A DNA stretch of 64,000 bases from Chitinophaga sp. (GTDB lineage: Bacteria > Bacteroidota > Bacteroidia > Chitinophagales > Chitinophagaceae). Below, one piece after another: positions 1-8,318 of this stretch (position 1 is its first letter; every line of letters starts with the position of its first letter). Below the pieces are notes generated by a model, which was not told where the DNA came from, ran no database searches, and worked only from the letters and a program-made list of their open reading frames with translations. Both the position numbers and the translations under genes were made by a program. The stretch spans positions 248,001 to 312,000 of the forward strand of contig NZ_JAGHZS010000008.1 in the NCBI RefSeq assembly GCF_017745275.1, given 5' to 3'.

Positions 1-605
1 TAAATATGTGGTAAAAACAACAGCGTGGTAAGGATACAAGCCACATAAAACTTGAACACCTTCAATAGGTTGATGTTGGATAATACCGTGAAGAAAACCA
101 ATAATACGCCATGGTACTTGCTATAGAACATCAATACCATGGAAACACCAAGCAGAATGGTGTTTTTCCAGGTTTGCTCGTTGAGGAAGTTGCGGTACAC
201 CCAGAAATAAATGGCCGCAAAAAATATTAATGGTACATCCGGCACAGCCAGTATTCCACCTATTTGCATGGCACCCATAGCGCCTACAATCAGGTAAAAC
301 AGGATATTATCTTTCGAAGCAATGAGGCGGGCCGTAACCCACAATGTGAGCGTATTGACCAATACAATCAGCAACCTCACTCCCAACTCGTTATGAAAAA
401 TGCCATATCCAATTTTGATCAACAGGGCTATCATTGGTGGATGGTCAAAATATCCCCAGTCGAGGTGACGTGAATACACCCAATAATAAGCCTCATCGTC
501 CCACAGCTCAGAGAAGCAGGCCTGCAACAGGCCCAGCACCAGCCAGCTTAGGAGGAACAGATTTCTATACCGGTCTTTTTTAAAGAAGCGAGTTAATGCA
601 CTCAT
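1..605 (-). CDS. Partial GT39/ArnT-like membrane glycosyltransferase (N-terminal part)
   Basis: Read on the minus strand from the ATG at 605, this open frame runs off the window start, leaving about 201 residues. It begins with a short basic cytoplasmic stretch (RFFKKDRYR) and a first hydrophobic helix. The luminal motif DDEAYYW and then LDWGYFDHPPM follow around residues 33-54. These are the hallmark of the dolichyl-phosphate-mannose mannosyltransferase/ArnT family (GT39, PMT_2), whose acidic pair is catalytic. Several further hydrophobic helices follow. The family moves a sugar from a polyprenyl-phosphate carrier to a lipid or protein on the outer face of the inner membrane; the substrate here cannot be read. 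The start is 40 nt after the nagA stop on the same strand. Confidence 0.85.
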   Translation of the reverse strand, partial: MSALTRFFKKDRYRNLFLLSWLVLGLLQACFSELWDDEAYYWVYSRHLDWGYFDHPPMIALLIKIGYGIFHNELGVRLLIVLVNTLTLWVTARLIASKDNILFYLIVGAMGAMQIGGILAVPDVPLIFFAAIYFWVYRNFLNEQTWKNTILLGVSMVLMFYSKYHGVLLVFFTVLSNINLLKVFKFYVACILTTLLFLPHI

Positions 606-645
606 GTGGATATACAGTATGATTAATCCTGCGAAGATAGCGCTA

Positions 646-1743
646 TTAACAGTATACTGTAGTATTCCAGTTGGAGTCGATTGCCACCAATGCCGCATCG
701 TAGCCTACCGCAATGCGGCCCAATGCCTGCTCACGGCCTATGGCGCGGGCAGGATACAGCGATGCCATACGCAACGCCTCCTCCAGTGGAATCCCTGCCT
801 CTTCCACGCAGTTACGAACGGCTTTGATCATCGTTAAAGAAGAACCGGATAGTACACCAGTGGCGCTCACATAACGGTCCTTTTCCCGGAGATAGATGTA
901 ATCTCCTTCTTTATTCTCTTCTACAGCATCTGTTATAAGAAACAGCCGCTCTTTCATCATTTTTTTACTGATACGGATAGCCGCAAAATCCACATGTATG
1001 CCATCGGCCACAATGCTGGCGCTTACCAGGGGATGGTCGTAAATAGCACCTACTATACCCGGCGCCCGGCTTTCCAGTGGCGACATCGCATTAAACAGGT
1101 GCGTGGCATGATGGATCCCATTATCAAACGACATATACGCCTGTGCGTAAGTAGCGTTACTGTGGCCGGCAAATATGGTGATCCCCGCAGCAGCCAGTTG
1201 TCGTACCAGCTCCGGGTCACAACGTTCCGGCGCCAGCGTCATGATTTTTACCACATCCTTTCCATTTTCGAGGATCCAGTTAATATCTTCCTGCGTAGGG
1301 ATACGGATATATTTATCGAGATGTGCACCTTTCTTTGCCGGGTTCATAAAAGGCCCTTCCAGGTGCAGCCCTAATACGCCCTGTCCTCCTTGTTCCCAAT
1401 AGGCTCTTACCGCTTTCATGGCTTCCAGCATAATATCCGGACCAATGGTAGCGAGGGTAGGCATTATCCAGGCAGCGCCACCTGCTTTACTATAGGCCAT
1501 GGTAGCCGCTAACGAAGTCACAGAGGGGTACAACGAGAATAGCTGTCCATTTCCGCCATAGATCTGTAAGTCAATAAACGCCGGAGCCAGCAAAGCACCT
1601 TTCAGGTCTGTTTCATTACCGGTCAGCGCTGCTTTTGAAGCAGGCATCACGCCGGTAATTTTACCCTGGTGGGTAGTCACAACATGATCTTCCAATATTT
1701 CCTCACCAGTAAAAATGTTGGCGTTAATATAGGTTACAGACAT
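646..1743 (-). CDS. nagA: N-acetylglucosamine-6-phosphate deacetylase
   Basis: A 365-residue amidohydrolase-fold enzyme converting GlcNAc-6-phosphate to glucosamine-6-phosphate and acetate, the committed step of amino-sugar recycling in the cytoplasm. Family signatures are in order: GLHLEGPFMNPAKKGAH near residues 125-141 (metal-binding Glu), FAGHSNAT near 191 (His), HATHLFNAMSPL near 212 (second His) and LITDAVEE near 269 (catalytic Asp). Length is normal for NagA. It lies 20 nt after a VOC-family gene on the same strand, with no promoter room, so the two are probably co-transcribed. No nagB or transporter is in view. Confidence 0.93.
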   Translation of the reverse strand: MSVTYINANIFTGEEILEDHVVTTHQGKITGVMPASKAALTGNETDLKGALLAPAFIDLQIYGGNGQLFSLYPSVTSLAATMAYSKAGGAAWIMPTLATIGPDIMLEAMKAVRAYWEQGGQGVLGLHLEGPFMNPAKKGAHLDKYIRIPTQEDINWILENGKDVVKIMTLAPERCDPELVRQLAAAGITIFAGHSNATYAQAYMSFDNGIHHATHLFNAMSPLESRAPGIVGAIYDHPLVSASIVADGIHVDFAAIRISKKMMKERLFLITDAVEENKEGDYIYLREKDRYVSATGVLSGSSLTMIKAVRNCVEEAGIPLEEALRMASLYPARAIGREQALGRIAVGYDAALVAIDSNWNTTVYC

Positions 1744-1763
1744 AGCATGAATTTTTATAGACG

Positions 1764-2153
1764 TTAGTGAACTTCGTATAACTCTAAAGGCAGCCCATCG
1801 GGATCTGCAAAAAATGTAAATCGTTGATTAGTATGAGGATCTATGCGTATAGGCTCGGTGGAAACTCCTTTTTGCTGTAGTTGTGCTACCGCACTTTCAA
1901 TATCGTTCACAGAGAAAGCCAGGTGACGTAGTCCGGCAGCTTCCGGACGGCTTACTCTTGCCGGAGGGTCGGGGAAAGAAAATAATTCAATGATGTACAG
2001 CTCTCCTAAAGCCAGGTCCAGCTTCCAGGAATCCCGTTCTTCCCGGTATACTTCCCGTATTACCTGTAAGCCCAGCACATCGGTATAAAATGCTTTACTA
2101 CGTGGGTAGTCGGAACAAATGATAGCGATGTGGTGGACGGCTTGCAGGAACAT
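1764..2153 (-). CDS. VOC (glyoxalase/bleomycin-resistance fold) family protein, YaeR-like
   Basis: A single-domain vicinal-oxygen-chelate protein of 129 residues. The first beta-alpha-beta-beta-beta module starts HHIAIICSDYPRSKAFYTDVLGL and the second carries GLRHLAFSVNDIESAV and ends DPDGLPLELYE. The conserved His near residue 7, a Glu in the first half, the His of LRHLAF and the Glu of LELYE are the usual metal ligands. The protein most resembles the short YaeR/SMU1112-type branch, whose substrates are unknown, rather than canonical glyoxalase I. It sits between an amidase gene (46-nt gap) and nagA (20-nt gap) on the same strand, so an operon is likely. Confidence 0.85.
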   Translation of the reverse strand: MFLQAVHHIAIICSDYPRSKAFYTDVLGLQVIREVYREERDSWKLDLALGELYIIELFSFPDPPARVSRPEAAGLRHLAFSVNDIESAVAQLQQKGVSTEPIRIDPHTNQRFTFFADPDGLPLELYEVH

Positions 2154-2164
2154 GGTTATTATTT

Positions 2165-2192
2165 TTAGCTGTTAGCCTTTAGCTATCAGCAG
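2165..2192. repeat. Half-element of 7-nt repeats (TTAGCNN type)
   Basis: Four consecutive 7-nt words, TTAGCTG, TTAGCCT, TTAGCTA and TCAGCAG, fill the short gap between the amidase stop (2200) and the VOC start (2153). The words match the arm vocabulary of the complete hairpins at 31844 and 45234, but no complementary arm is present here. I read it as a one-armed or decayed copy of the same family. Confidence 0.6.
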
Positions 2193-2199
2193 TCAATTT

Positions 2200-3003
2200 T
2201 TATGCTTCCGGTAAAATAGTAAATGGATCCGCATCTTTCAGGAAAGGAATATTTTTCCTGATTTCGTTAAGGGGATCACGTTGAAGGGTATACGTAAAGA
2301 TGTCTTCGTCATCAGATTTACGATAGATGATTTCTCCCATCGCATCAATCAGGCTGGATTCTCCGCTGTGATAGATGTTATTGCCATCGTTGCCTACCCT
2401 GTTCACACCTATTACATAGCATTGATTTTCAATAGCTCTGGCTTGTAATAAGGTCATCCAGGCGGTTTTGCGTCTTTGCGGCCAGTTAGCCACGTTGATC
2501 AGCACATCGTAAGCCGGTTCGTTGGTATCTGGCTGTATGTTATTGCGTGCCCATACCGGGAAACGCAGGTCGTAACAAATACTGAGATTGATCTTCCAGC
2601 CCTTCACCTGTGCAATCAGGCGTTTATCGCCGGGTTGATAATGATCCTGCTCTCCTGCATAACCAAACAGGTGGCGTTTATCATACGTACCATAGGTGCC
2701 ATTTGGCAGCATCCATATGAGGCGGTTCAGGTATTGGCCATTCTCTTCGATGATCAGGCTACCGGTGATAATAATATTTTTCTCTGCCGCCTTTTTCTTC
2801 ATCCATTGTACAGCGCTGCCATCCATTGTTTCAGCCAGTTTGGAAGACTGCATGCTGAAACCGGTGCTGAACATTTCCGGTAAAATCACTACTTCTGTCC
2901 TTTCCTTGATACTGTTGATTTTCTCATCAAACATGCGGAGGTTGGCTTCCTTATCTTCCCAGTGCAATTGCGACTGTATGAGTGTTACTTTCAGATCTGA
3001 CAT
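2200..3003 (-). CDS. Nitrilase-superfamily omega-amidase (YafV-like)
   Basis: A 267-residue carbon-nitrogen hydrolase. The Glu-Lys-Cys triad is visible as VILPEMFSTGFS (Glu near residue 43), YDKRHLF (Lys near 108) and SICYDLRFPVWARN (Cys near 143). NVANWPQRRK and the segment around YVIGVNRVG are also typical of the YafV/omega-amidase branch, which hydrolyses alpha-ketoglutaramate or ketosuccinamate in the methionine-salvage and glutamine-transaminase routes. The substrate is inferred from this branch, not from neighbours. It is the first gene of a likely amidase-VOC-nagA transcript; a -7-like element lies at 3022-3029. Confidence 0.88.
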   Translation of the reverse strand: MSDLKVTLIQSQLHWEDKEANLRMFDEKINSIKERTEVVILPEMFSTGFSMQSSKLAETMDGSAVQWMKKKAAEKNIIITGSLIIEENGQYLNRLIWMLPNGTYGTYDKRHLFGYAGEQDHYQPGDKRLIAQVKGWKINLSICYDLRFPVWARNNIQPDTNEPAYDVLINVANWPQRRKTAWMTLLQARAIENQCYVIGVNRVGNDGNNIYHSGESSLIDAMGEIIYRKSDDEDIFTYTLQRDPLNEIRKNIPFLKDADPFTILPEA

Positions 3004-3021
3004 TGTCGGTTATTGTGATCA

Positions 3022-3029
3022 CAAAATTA
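3022..3029 (-). promoter_or_regulatory. Possible -7 element for the amidase gene
   Basis: On the minus strand this reads TAATTTTG, an exact TAnnTTTG match. The nearest TTTG upstream is about 24 nt away, longer than the usual 19, so only the -7 half is convincing. Transcription would start about 13 nt before the ATG. Confidence 0.35.
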
Positions 3030-3068
3030 CAACCTGACGGATTAGAAACTTTTCAAATTATTGCCTGC

Positions 3069-3527
3069 TTATCCGGCTTTATTTGCGATTTGTTCAAGCG
3101 CATCACTAATCAACTCCGATTCAAAGCCCCTTTGCAACAGGTATTGCATGGTTTTATATTTGCGCTTTATCTCCGTTTCTCCCTTCAGCGATTCATATTT
3201 CTTTTCAGTGAGTTTCAGCAGCACCGCTTCATAGTCTTCTTCATCAATCTCCTCCAGTCCTTTCCTGATACAGTAATCAGACACCTGCTTCTGCTTCAAT
3301 TCCATCTTTATTCTTTTCCGGCCCCATTGTTTGATACGGAATTTACCGCCTGCATAGGCTTTGGCAAATCGTTCTTCGTTGAGGAAATTCTCTGCTATCA
3401 GTTCCGTGATGGCTTGTTCTACTTCCTCTCCTCTCAATCCCAGTTCCAGGCACTTATACCGGGTTTCCTGGTGACTCCGTTCCTGGTACGCACAAAACTG
3501 GCGAAGCTTTAGTATAGCGGTTTGCAT
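3069..3527 (-). CDS. recX: Regulatory protein RecX
   Basis: A 152-residue helical protein made of three-helix repeats, as in RecX, which modulates RecA filaments. Recognisable elements are the N-terminal RSHQETRYKCLELGL, then LIAENFLNEERFAKAYA followed by GKFRIKQWGRKRIKMEL, the family core. Length fits. It starts 28 nt after the uvrD-type helicase stop on the same strand, so it is probably the second gene of a helicase-recX operon, which fits a shared DNA-repair role. recA is not in the window. Confidence 0.88.
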   Translation of the reverse strand: MQTAILKLRQFCAYQERSHQETRYKCLELGLRGEEVEQAITELIAENFLNEERFAKAYAGGKFRIKQWGRKRIKMELKQKQVSDYCIRKGLEEIDEEDYEAVLLKLTEKKYESLKGETEIKRKYKTMQYLLQRGFESELISDALEQIANKAG

Positions 3528-3555
3528 GGAGCTATTCGCTTTTAGTAATTAATCC

Positions 3556-5895
3556 CTATCTCACAATCCTCAACTTGGCGTAGTTGAGCATAATTTTCTT
3601 TTCGCCGCCGCCTTTAGGGAATATAATTGTAGCAATCCTGTTGTTGGGAGCACCTTCCACGCCGGCAATGGTACCAAACCCAAATTTCTGGTGTTCTACC
3701 TGCATACCGGGTTCCATACCTGCCGGATCATCGGGGGTAAAGTTCTCAGACGGCACGTGTGTGGTAGCAGCACTGAAAGTAGGCTTGGGAGCCGGCTTCT
3801 GAGCCGCCGGCTGCGATGATGATTGCGCCGGTGACTTCTTCTGCATCCGGTCAAACATATTATTACTGTTGCTCCAGCCAGAAGTGTTACCGCTGCCGAA
3901 GGCATTGCGTACACTTCCGCCGCCAGCATAGCTGCGGTCGATGAACTTCTCCGGCATTTCCTCCAGGAACCGGCTGGGTTCATTTTGTACCAGGTTACCG
4001 AAGCGATAACGGCTATTGGCATACGTAAGCCAGAGGCGTGCTTTGGCACGGGTGATGGCTACATAAAACAGGCGTCTTTCTTCTTCCAGCTCCTCGCGGG
4101 TATTGATAGACATGCCGCTGGGGAACAAAGTTTCCTCCAATCCTACTGTAAACACTACCGGGAATTCCAGTCCTTTTGCAGCGTGGATGGTCATCAGTTT
4201 TACCACATCACTGTTTTCATCATTGCCCTGGTCTGCATCTGTAAGCAGGGTGATTTGCTGCAGATAGGAGCCCATGCTTTTATCCAGCAACTCGCCTTCT
4301 TCATCGGGGGTTTCTGTAAACTCTTTGATGGAGTTCAGTAATTCCTGCACGTTCTCATAACGGGCAAGTCCCTCCGTAGTTTTATCGTTGAATAATTCTT
4401 TTACCAGGTTAGTGGATTTACCTACCGCTACGGCTACATCGTAAGCGTTGTGGGTGGTCAGCAGCGCCTGGAAGCTCTTAATCATGATCACAAAGGCTTC
4501 CATTGCCTCCACAGTACCACCTTTGAAACCAAACTCACGGGCTCTTTCCAGCACTTCCCACATGGTGATGTTGTGTTCGTTGCTGAGTACAATAGTTTTT
4601 TCGATGGTGGTTTTTCCGATACCCCGCACCGGGTAGTTGATAATCCGCTTCAGGCTTTCTTCATCACGGGTATTCATGGTAATACGGAGATAAGCCACAA
4701 AATCCTTGATCTCTTTACGCTGATAGAACGATAAGCCCCCGAAAATACGGTATGGTATTGCCTTACGTCGCAGGCTTTCCTCAAAGGAACGGCTTTGTGC
4801 GTTGGTACGGTACAGGATCACGAAATCGCGGTTGTCGTAGTGATTCCGCAGTTTCTGCTCTGCGATAGTATCTGCTACAAATTTCCCCTCTTCGTTATCT
4901 GTCATGGTGCGTACCAGCTTAATGGTATCACCGTCGGTGTTATCTGTCCAGAGATTTTTTTCGATCTGACCTTTGTTGTGAGCAATCACTTCATTAGCCA
5001 CGCCAAGGATCGTTTTGGTACTGCGATAGTTTTGTTCCAGTTTTACCACTTTCACATCATCATAATCTTTCTCAAACTGGAGGATATTTTCTATCGTAGC
5101 GCCGCGGAAAGAGTAGATACTTTGTGCATCATCTCCCACTACACAAATATTTTCGTTGACAGCACCCAGTAATTTGATGATTTCATACTGTGCAGGGTTG
5201 GTATCCTGGTACTCATCAATCATGATGTATTTGAACTTGTGCTGGTATTTATGCAGTACTTCGGGGAATGATTTCAGGAGAATATACATCTTGAACAGGA
5301 GGTCATCGAAGTCCATGGCGCCATTCTTAAAAGTGCGTTTGGCGTACATGTCGTAGATTTTGCCGATAAGCGGCCTGTTGGCACGCATATCTTCCTGTTG
5401 TACCAGGTGATCCAGCTGATATTCATCTGGTCCCATCAGGCTGTTTTTAGCAGCCGAGATACGATTGTATACAAAGGTGGGCTTATAGTGTTTATCATCG
5501 AGGTTAAGCTCGTTGATAATGGTTTTGATCACGCTTTTGGCGTCGTCAGAGTCGTAGATGGTGAAGTCGTTCGGATAACCGAGCTTATGGGCTTCCGCAC
5601 GGAGCAGGCGGGCAAATACGGAGTGGAAGGTCCCGATGTAAAGATTACGGGCTTCGCTGCCACCGAGTATTTTCTCCACCCTTTCCTTCATTTCACGGGC
5701 GGCTTTATTAGTAAACGTAAGTGACAAAATATTAAACGCATCCACGCCATTTCGCATCAGGTGTGCGATACGGGTGGTCAGCACCTTGGTTTTTCCCGAA
5801 CCGGCGCCTGCTACAATCATCAAAGGGCCGTTAATATGTGTTACTGCTTTCCGCTGTTGTTCGTTAAGCTCGTCTAAATAATTTGCCTTCATCAC
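3556..5895 (-). CDS. uvrD: ATP-dependent DNA helicase UvrD/PcrA (superfamily 1A)
   Basis: A 779-residue 3'-5' SF1A helicase acting in repair and in removal of obstacles from DNA. Helicase motifs are all present: LNEQQRKAV (Q motif), AGAGSGKTKVL (Walker A, near residue 30), TFTNKAAREMKER (Ia), IMIDEYQDTNPAQY (Walker B/II), VVGDDAQSIYSFRGA (III), LEQNYRST (IV), VKLMTIHAAKGLEFPVVF (V) and EERRLFYVAITRAK (VI). The C-terminal 130 residues hold a Ser/Gln/Pro-rich linker and a final basic module with VEHQKFGFGTI, the PcrA-type RNA-polymerase-interacting tail. The start may be the first or second of two adjacent Met codons. A heptad-armed hairpin lies upstream. Confidence 0.93.
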   Translation of the reverse strand: MMKANYLDELNEQQRKAVTHINGPLMIVAGAGSGKTKVLTTRIAHLMRNGVDAFNILSLTFTNKAAREMKERVEKILGGSEARNLYIGTFHSVFARLLRAEAHKLGYPNDFTIYDSDDAKSVIKTIINELNLDDKHYKPTFVYNRISAAKNSLMGPDEYQLDHLVQQEDMRANRPLIGKIYDMYAKRTFKNGAMDFDDLLFKMYILLKSFPEVLHKYQHKFKYIMIDEYQDTNPAQYEIIKLLGAVNENICVVGDDAQSIYSFRGATIENILQFEKDYDDVKVVKLEQNYRSTKTILGVANEVIAHNKGQIEKNLWTDNTDGDTIKLVRTMTDNEEGKFVADTIAEQKLRNHYDNRDFVILYRTNAQSRSFEESLRRKAIPYRIFGGLSFYQRKEIKDFVAYLRITMNTRDEESLKRIINYPVRGIGKTTIEKTIVLSNEHNITMWEVLERAREFGFKGGTVEAMEAFVIMIKSFQALLTTHNAYDVAVAVGKSTNLVKELFNDKTTEGLARYENVQELLNSIKEFTETPDEEGELLDKSMGSYLQQITLLTDADQGNDENSDVVKLMTIHAAKGLEFPVVFTVGLEETLFPSGMSINTREELEEERRLFYVAITRAKARLWLTYANSRYRFGNLVQNEPSRFLEEMPEKFIDRSYAGGGSVRNAFGSGNTSGWSNSNNMFDRMQKKSPAQSSSQPAAQKPAPKPTFSAATTHVPSENFTPDDPAGMEPGMQVEHQKFGFGTIAGVEGAPNNRIATIIFPKGGGEKKIMLNYAKLRIVR

Positions 5896-5959
5896 GACTG
5901 CTGTTTATATTTTATTTATAGTAAGATGTGTATTTCAGAAGGGTGTAAAAGTACGAAGA

Positions 5960-6075
5960 GAATTACGAATTATGAATTACGAATTACGGGATTTGTGAGA
6001 AGATGATAGCGGATATTATCCGCGTTTACTATCTTCTCACAAATCCCGTAATTCGTAATTTGAAATTCGTAATTC
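5960..6075. repeat. Heptad-armed long hairpin, GAATTAC type
   Basis: Left arm 5960-6004 and right arm 6031-6075 are reverse complements over 45 nt with three adjacent mismatches. The outer part of each arm is four 7-nt words of GAATTAC type; the inner part is unique (GGGATTTGTGAGAAGAT). The 26-nt loop contains its own tight palindrome, GCGGATATTATCCGC. The right arm ends 1 nt from the desaturase stop codon (6077-6079); the other side faces the helicase start at 5895. It could act as a terminator for the helicase upstream region or be a passive element; no T-run typical of a Rho-independent terminator is present. Confidence 0.85.
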
Positions 6076-6076
6076 C

Positions 6077-7147
6077 TTATGGCTTAACGCCCAATGCTTT
6101 CATGAACCGGAAATGCGATACCACGGCTCCCTGCATAGTAGGGATACAGTTGTATGGCAGATTATGTTCGGCACATTTAGCGGCCACAATTTTACTGAGC
6201 GCAGGATAATGCACGTGGCTGATGCGGGGAAACAGGTGATGTTCTACCTGGTAGTTCAATCCTCCCACAAACCAGGAAATCAGTTTATGACCCGGGGCAA
6301 AATTAGCGGTGGTTTTTATTTGATGGATAGCCCATTCGTTTTCAATTACTTTAGCATCTTCTCCGGCGGCTTCAAAGGTGGTTTCTTCTACCACATGTGC
6401 CAACTGGAATACAATGGCGAGTGTGAAACCCATTACCAGGTGCATTACTGTAAAACCAATGGCCCAGGACTTCCAGCCCAACAGCACAATAGGCAGCACC
6501 ATGTAAAAGGCTACATACAATACTTTACTGCCCCAGAACACCATATGATCAGTTAGTTTCATAGGTTGCAACGGCGTAGTATAAACTTTACGGCCGAGGT
6601 ATTTTACAAAATCCATGATAAACACCCAGGCAAAAGAAGAGATGGCATATATCAACACTACATAGATATGCTGAATACGATGCATGGGCACCCATTTCTG
6701 TGAGCTACATTGACGCATCAGCGGGCTTTTGGCGATATCATCATCCAACCCATCCACATTAGTGTAAGTGTGATGGATGATATTATGTTTCTGTTTCCAG
6801 ATAAAGGCATTACCACCCAGGGCATTCAGCGTGAGGCCAAGGGTATCATTTACCCGGCTGTTGGTAGAATAGCTGCCATGGCAGGCATCGTGCATTACGT
6901 TGAACCCGATACTGGCCAGAATGAAACCCAGCGCAGCACATAAAGTTACCGAGAGTGCCACTGGCATCGTAATAAATAGTAACGATACATACAAGGCTAC
7001 TGCCACCGGAAGGAGGACCGCTGTTTTAAGATACAACTTCCAGTTGCCGGTTTTTCTGATGTTATTTGACTTGAAATATTCTTCCACGGCGGATTTCAGC
7101 GCCGGAAAAAACAACGCATTCTTGTTGTTGAAAGTTACTTTTGGCAT
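6077..7147 (-). CDS. Membrane fatty-acid (acyl-lipid/acyl-CoA) desaturase
   Basis: A 356-residue integral-membrane di-iron desaturase. The three histidine boxes are HDACH (residues 86-90), HNIIHH (121-126) and QVEHH near residue 302. The last, with Gln in first position, is the form found in front-end and linoleoyl-CoA-type desaturases. Four hydrophobic helices are visible in two pairs around residues 40-85 and 170-240. No fused cytochrome b5 domain is present. Role: introduces a cis double bond into membrane lipids; the position cannot be inferred. The gene is followed directly by the GAATTAC hairpin. Confidence 0.9.
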   Translation of the reverse strand: MPKVTFNNKNALFFPALKSAVEEYFKSNNIRKTGNWKLYLKTAVLLPVAVALYVSLLFITMPVALSVTLCAALGFILASIGFNVMHDACHGSYSTNSRVNDTLGLTLNALGGNAFIWKQKHNIIHHTYTNVDGLDDDIAKSPLMRQCSSQKWVPMHRIQHIYVVLIYAISSFAWVFIMDFVKYLGRKVYTTPLQPMKLTDHMVFWGSKVLYVAFYMVLPIVLLGWKSWAIGFTVMHLVMGFTLAIVFQLAHVVEETTFEAAGEDAKVIENEWAIHQIKTTANFAPGHKLISWFVGGLNYQVEHHLFPRISHVHYPALSKIVAAKCAEHNLPYNCIPTMQGAVVSHFRFMKALGVKP

Positions 7148-7338
7148 ATAGCATTGTTATATCCGGTATACAGACACCTGTAAGACACCAGGAAAATTTT
7201 GAATAGTGTGCACGCTAATTAACGGTTTAAAACCGGTAATTGTACCTTTTCTTTAATAATAAGTGATTATTTAACAAAGAATTGTGCTAAAAGGCAGTAC
7301 AGGAGGTGAAGATACGTGGTATTTTCCGGATTAAGCGA

Positions 7339-7494
7339 AAGTCCGCAAACGCGCATACAATGAGCTTGCTGTTTATCCGTAATAGTTTACAGATAATACA
7401 ACAGGTTTCACTTACAACAATTTGAAGCTGACTACCGGGTCTTCATAGTATTACAGCAGCAGCTGACGATGGTTTAATGAGGGTTTGCGGACTT
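7339..7494. repeat. Nested inverted-repeat element in the 398-nt gap between desaturase and sigma factor
   Basis: The gap 7148-7545 has no gene. It contains a nested structure. The outer arms AAGTCCGCAAAC (7339-7350) and GTTTGCGGACTT (7483-7494) pair perfectly over 12 bp. Inside, AGCTTGCTGT pairs with bulges to ACAGCAGCAGCT, and GTAATA pairs with TATTAC next to it. This could be a structured RNA or a small non-autonomous element; I see no target-site duplication, no ORF and no clear promoter. Confidence 0.5.
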
Positions 7495-7545
7495 CTGCTA
7501 TTCAAAAGTCTGAGTAAGTTATCAATTTAGTATTTATACAGTATA

Positions 7546-8070
7546 TCAATGTCTGGTAATACGGGTTTTCAACATTTTACGGGCAAAGTGAATACGGCTT
7601 TTCACGGTACCCAGGGGTTCGTTTAAAATGGCGGCAATTTCATAATACTTATAGCCTTCAAAATATAACAGGAACGGTTGTTTGAAGATGACCGGCAGAT
7701 TATATACTACCATTTGCACATCTTTTACGCGCAGGTCCGATTCTGCAAAATTTCCGATTGCACTGGGCTGATGGCTCAACAGGTAATCCCCCACTGCATG
7801 GTCAAGTAGCCGGTATTGACGGTTACCACGGCGATAGTTATTAATGAAAATGTTTCGCATGATAGTGTACAGCCAGGCTCGTATATTGGTGCCTGCCAGG
7901 TACTTATCGCGGTTAGACAGTGCCCTGAAGAGTGTTTCCTGGTAGAGATCTTTTGCTGATTCTGAATCTTTGGTTAGGGTAACTGCGTACGGGCGCAGAA
8001 AATCAGCATTACCCAATAGTAAGTTGTTAAATTCGGTGGATGACATAACGGTTAACTTTAAATTATTCAC
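7546..8070 (-). CDS. ECF-family RNA polymerase sigma factor
   Basis: A 174-residue sigma-70 family protein of ECF type. Region 2 is seen in DSESAKDLYQETLFRAL and the promoter-melting WLYTIMRNIFINNYRR. Region 4 is seen in LPVIFKQPFLLYFEGYKYYEIAAILNEPLGTVKSRIHFARKML, which carries the -35-binding helix. A short variable linker separates them. A second in-frame Met (residue 9, 8046) is an equally good start. No anti-sigma gene is adjacent: the next gene upstream is an HdeD-like membrane protein and downstream is the nested inverted repeat. Its regulon cannot be inferred. Confidence 0.9.
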   Translation of the reverse strand: MNNLKLTVMSSTEFNNLLLGNADFLRPYAVTLTKDSESAKDLYQETLFRALSNRDKYLAGTNIRAWLYTIMRNIFINNYRRGNRQYRLLDHAVGDYLLSHQPSAIGNFAESDLRVKDVQMVVYNLPVIFKQPFLLYFEGYKYYEIAAILNEPLGTVKSRIHFARKMLKTRITRH

Positions 8071-8194
8071 AATTTCAATAGCAGCCTTTTCAATGGCCAG
8101 GGGAGAACAGCGTAGATAGTAATGGTTAGCCGCCGGCGCTCCATCTGTTAAGGTTGTATTGGCACCTGCAGTGCTGTAAACGAACAGGGACTAT

Positions 8195-8237
8195 CAACAC
8201 CCTGAAGCAGCAGATACAGATGCCTTAGTCAGGTGTT
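8195..8237. other. Small hairpin in the 248-nt gap between sigma factor and HdeD genes
   Basis: CAACACC-CTGA and TCAGGTGTTG pair over about 10 bp with one bulged C and a 22-nt loop. It is not followed by a T-run on either strand, so it is not a standard terminator. It lies upstream of the sigma gene and may be part of its leader. The rest of 8071-8318 shows nothing recognisable. Confidence 0.35.
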
Positions 8238-8318
8238 GTCATCATCAGGACTAGTTTTAGTTAAAGAATAAGCTTGCATGTGGGGAACTTTTAAAAATAG
8301 TAAACAGGGTATTGTATC

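Noticed and set aside
5398..5724. Plus-strand frame of 108 codons opposite uvrD
   Set aside because: Antisense of a fully conserved helicase; no independent support.
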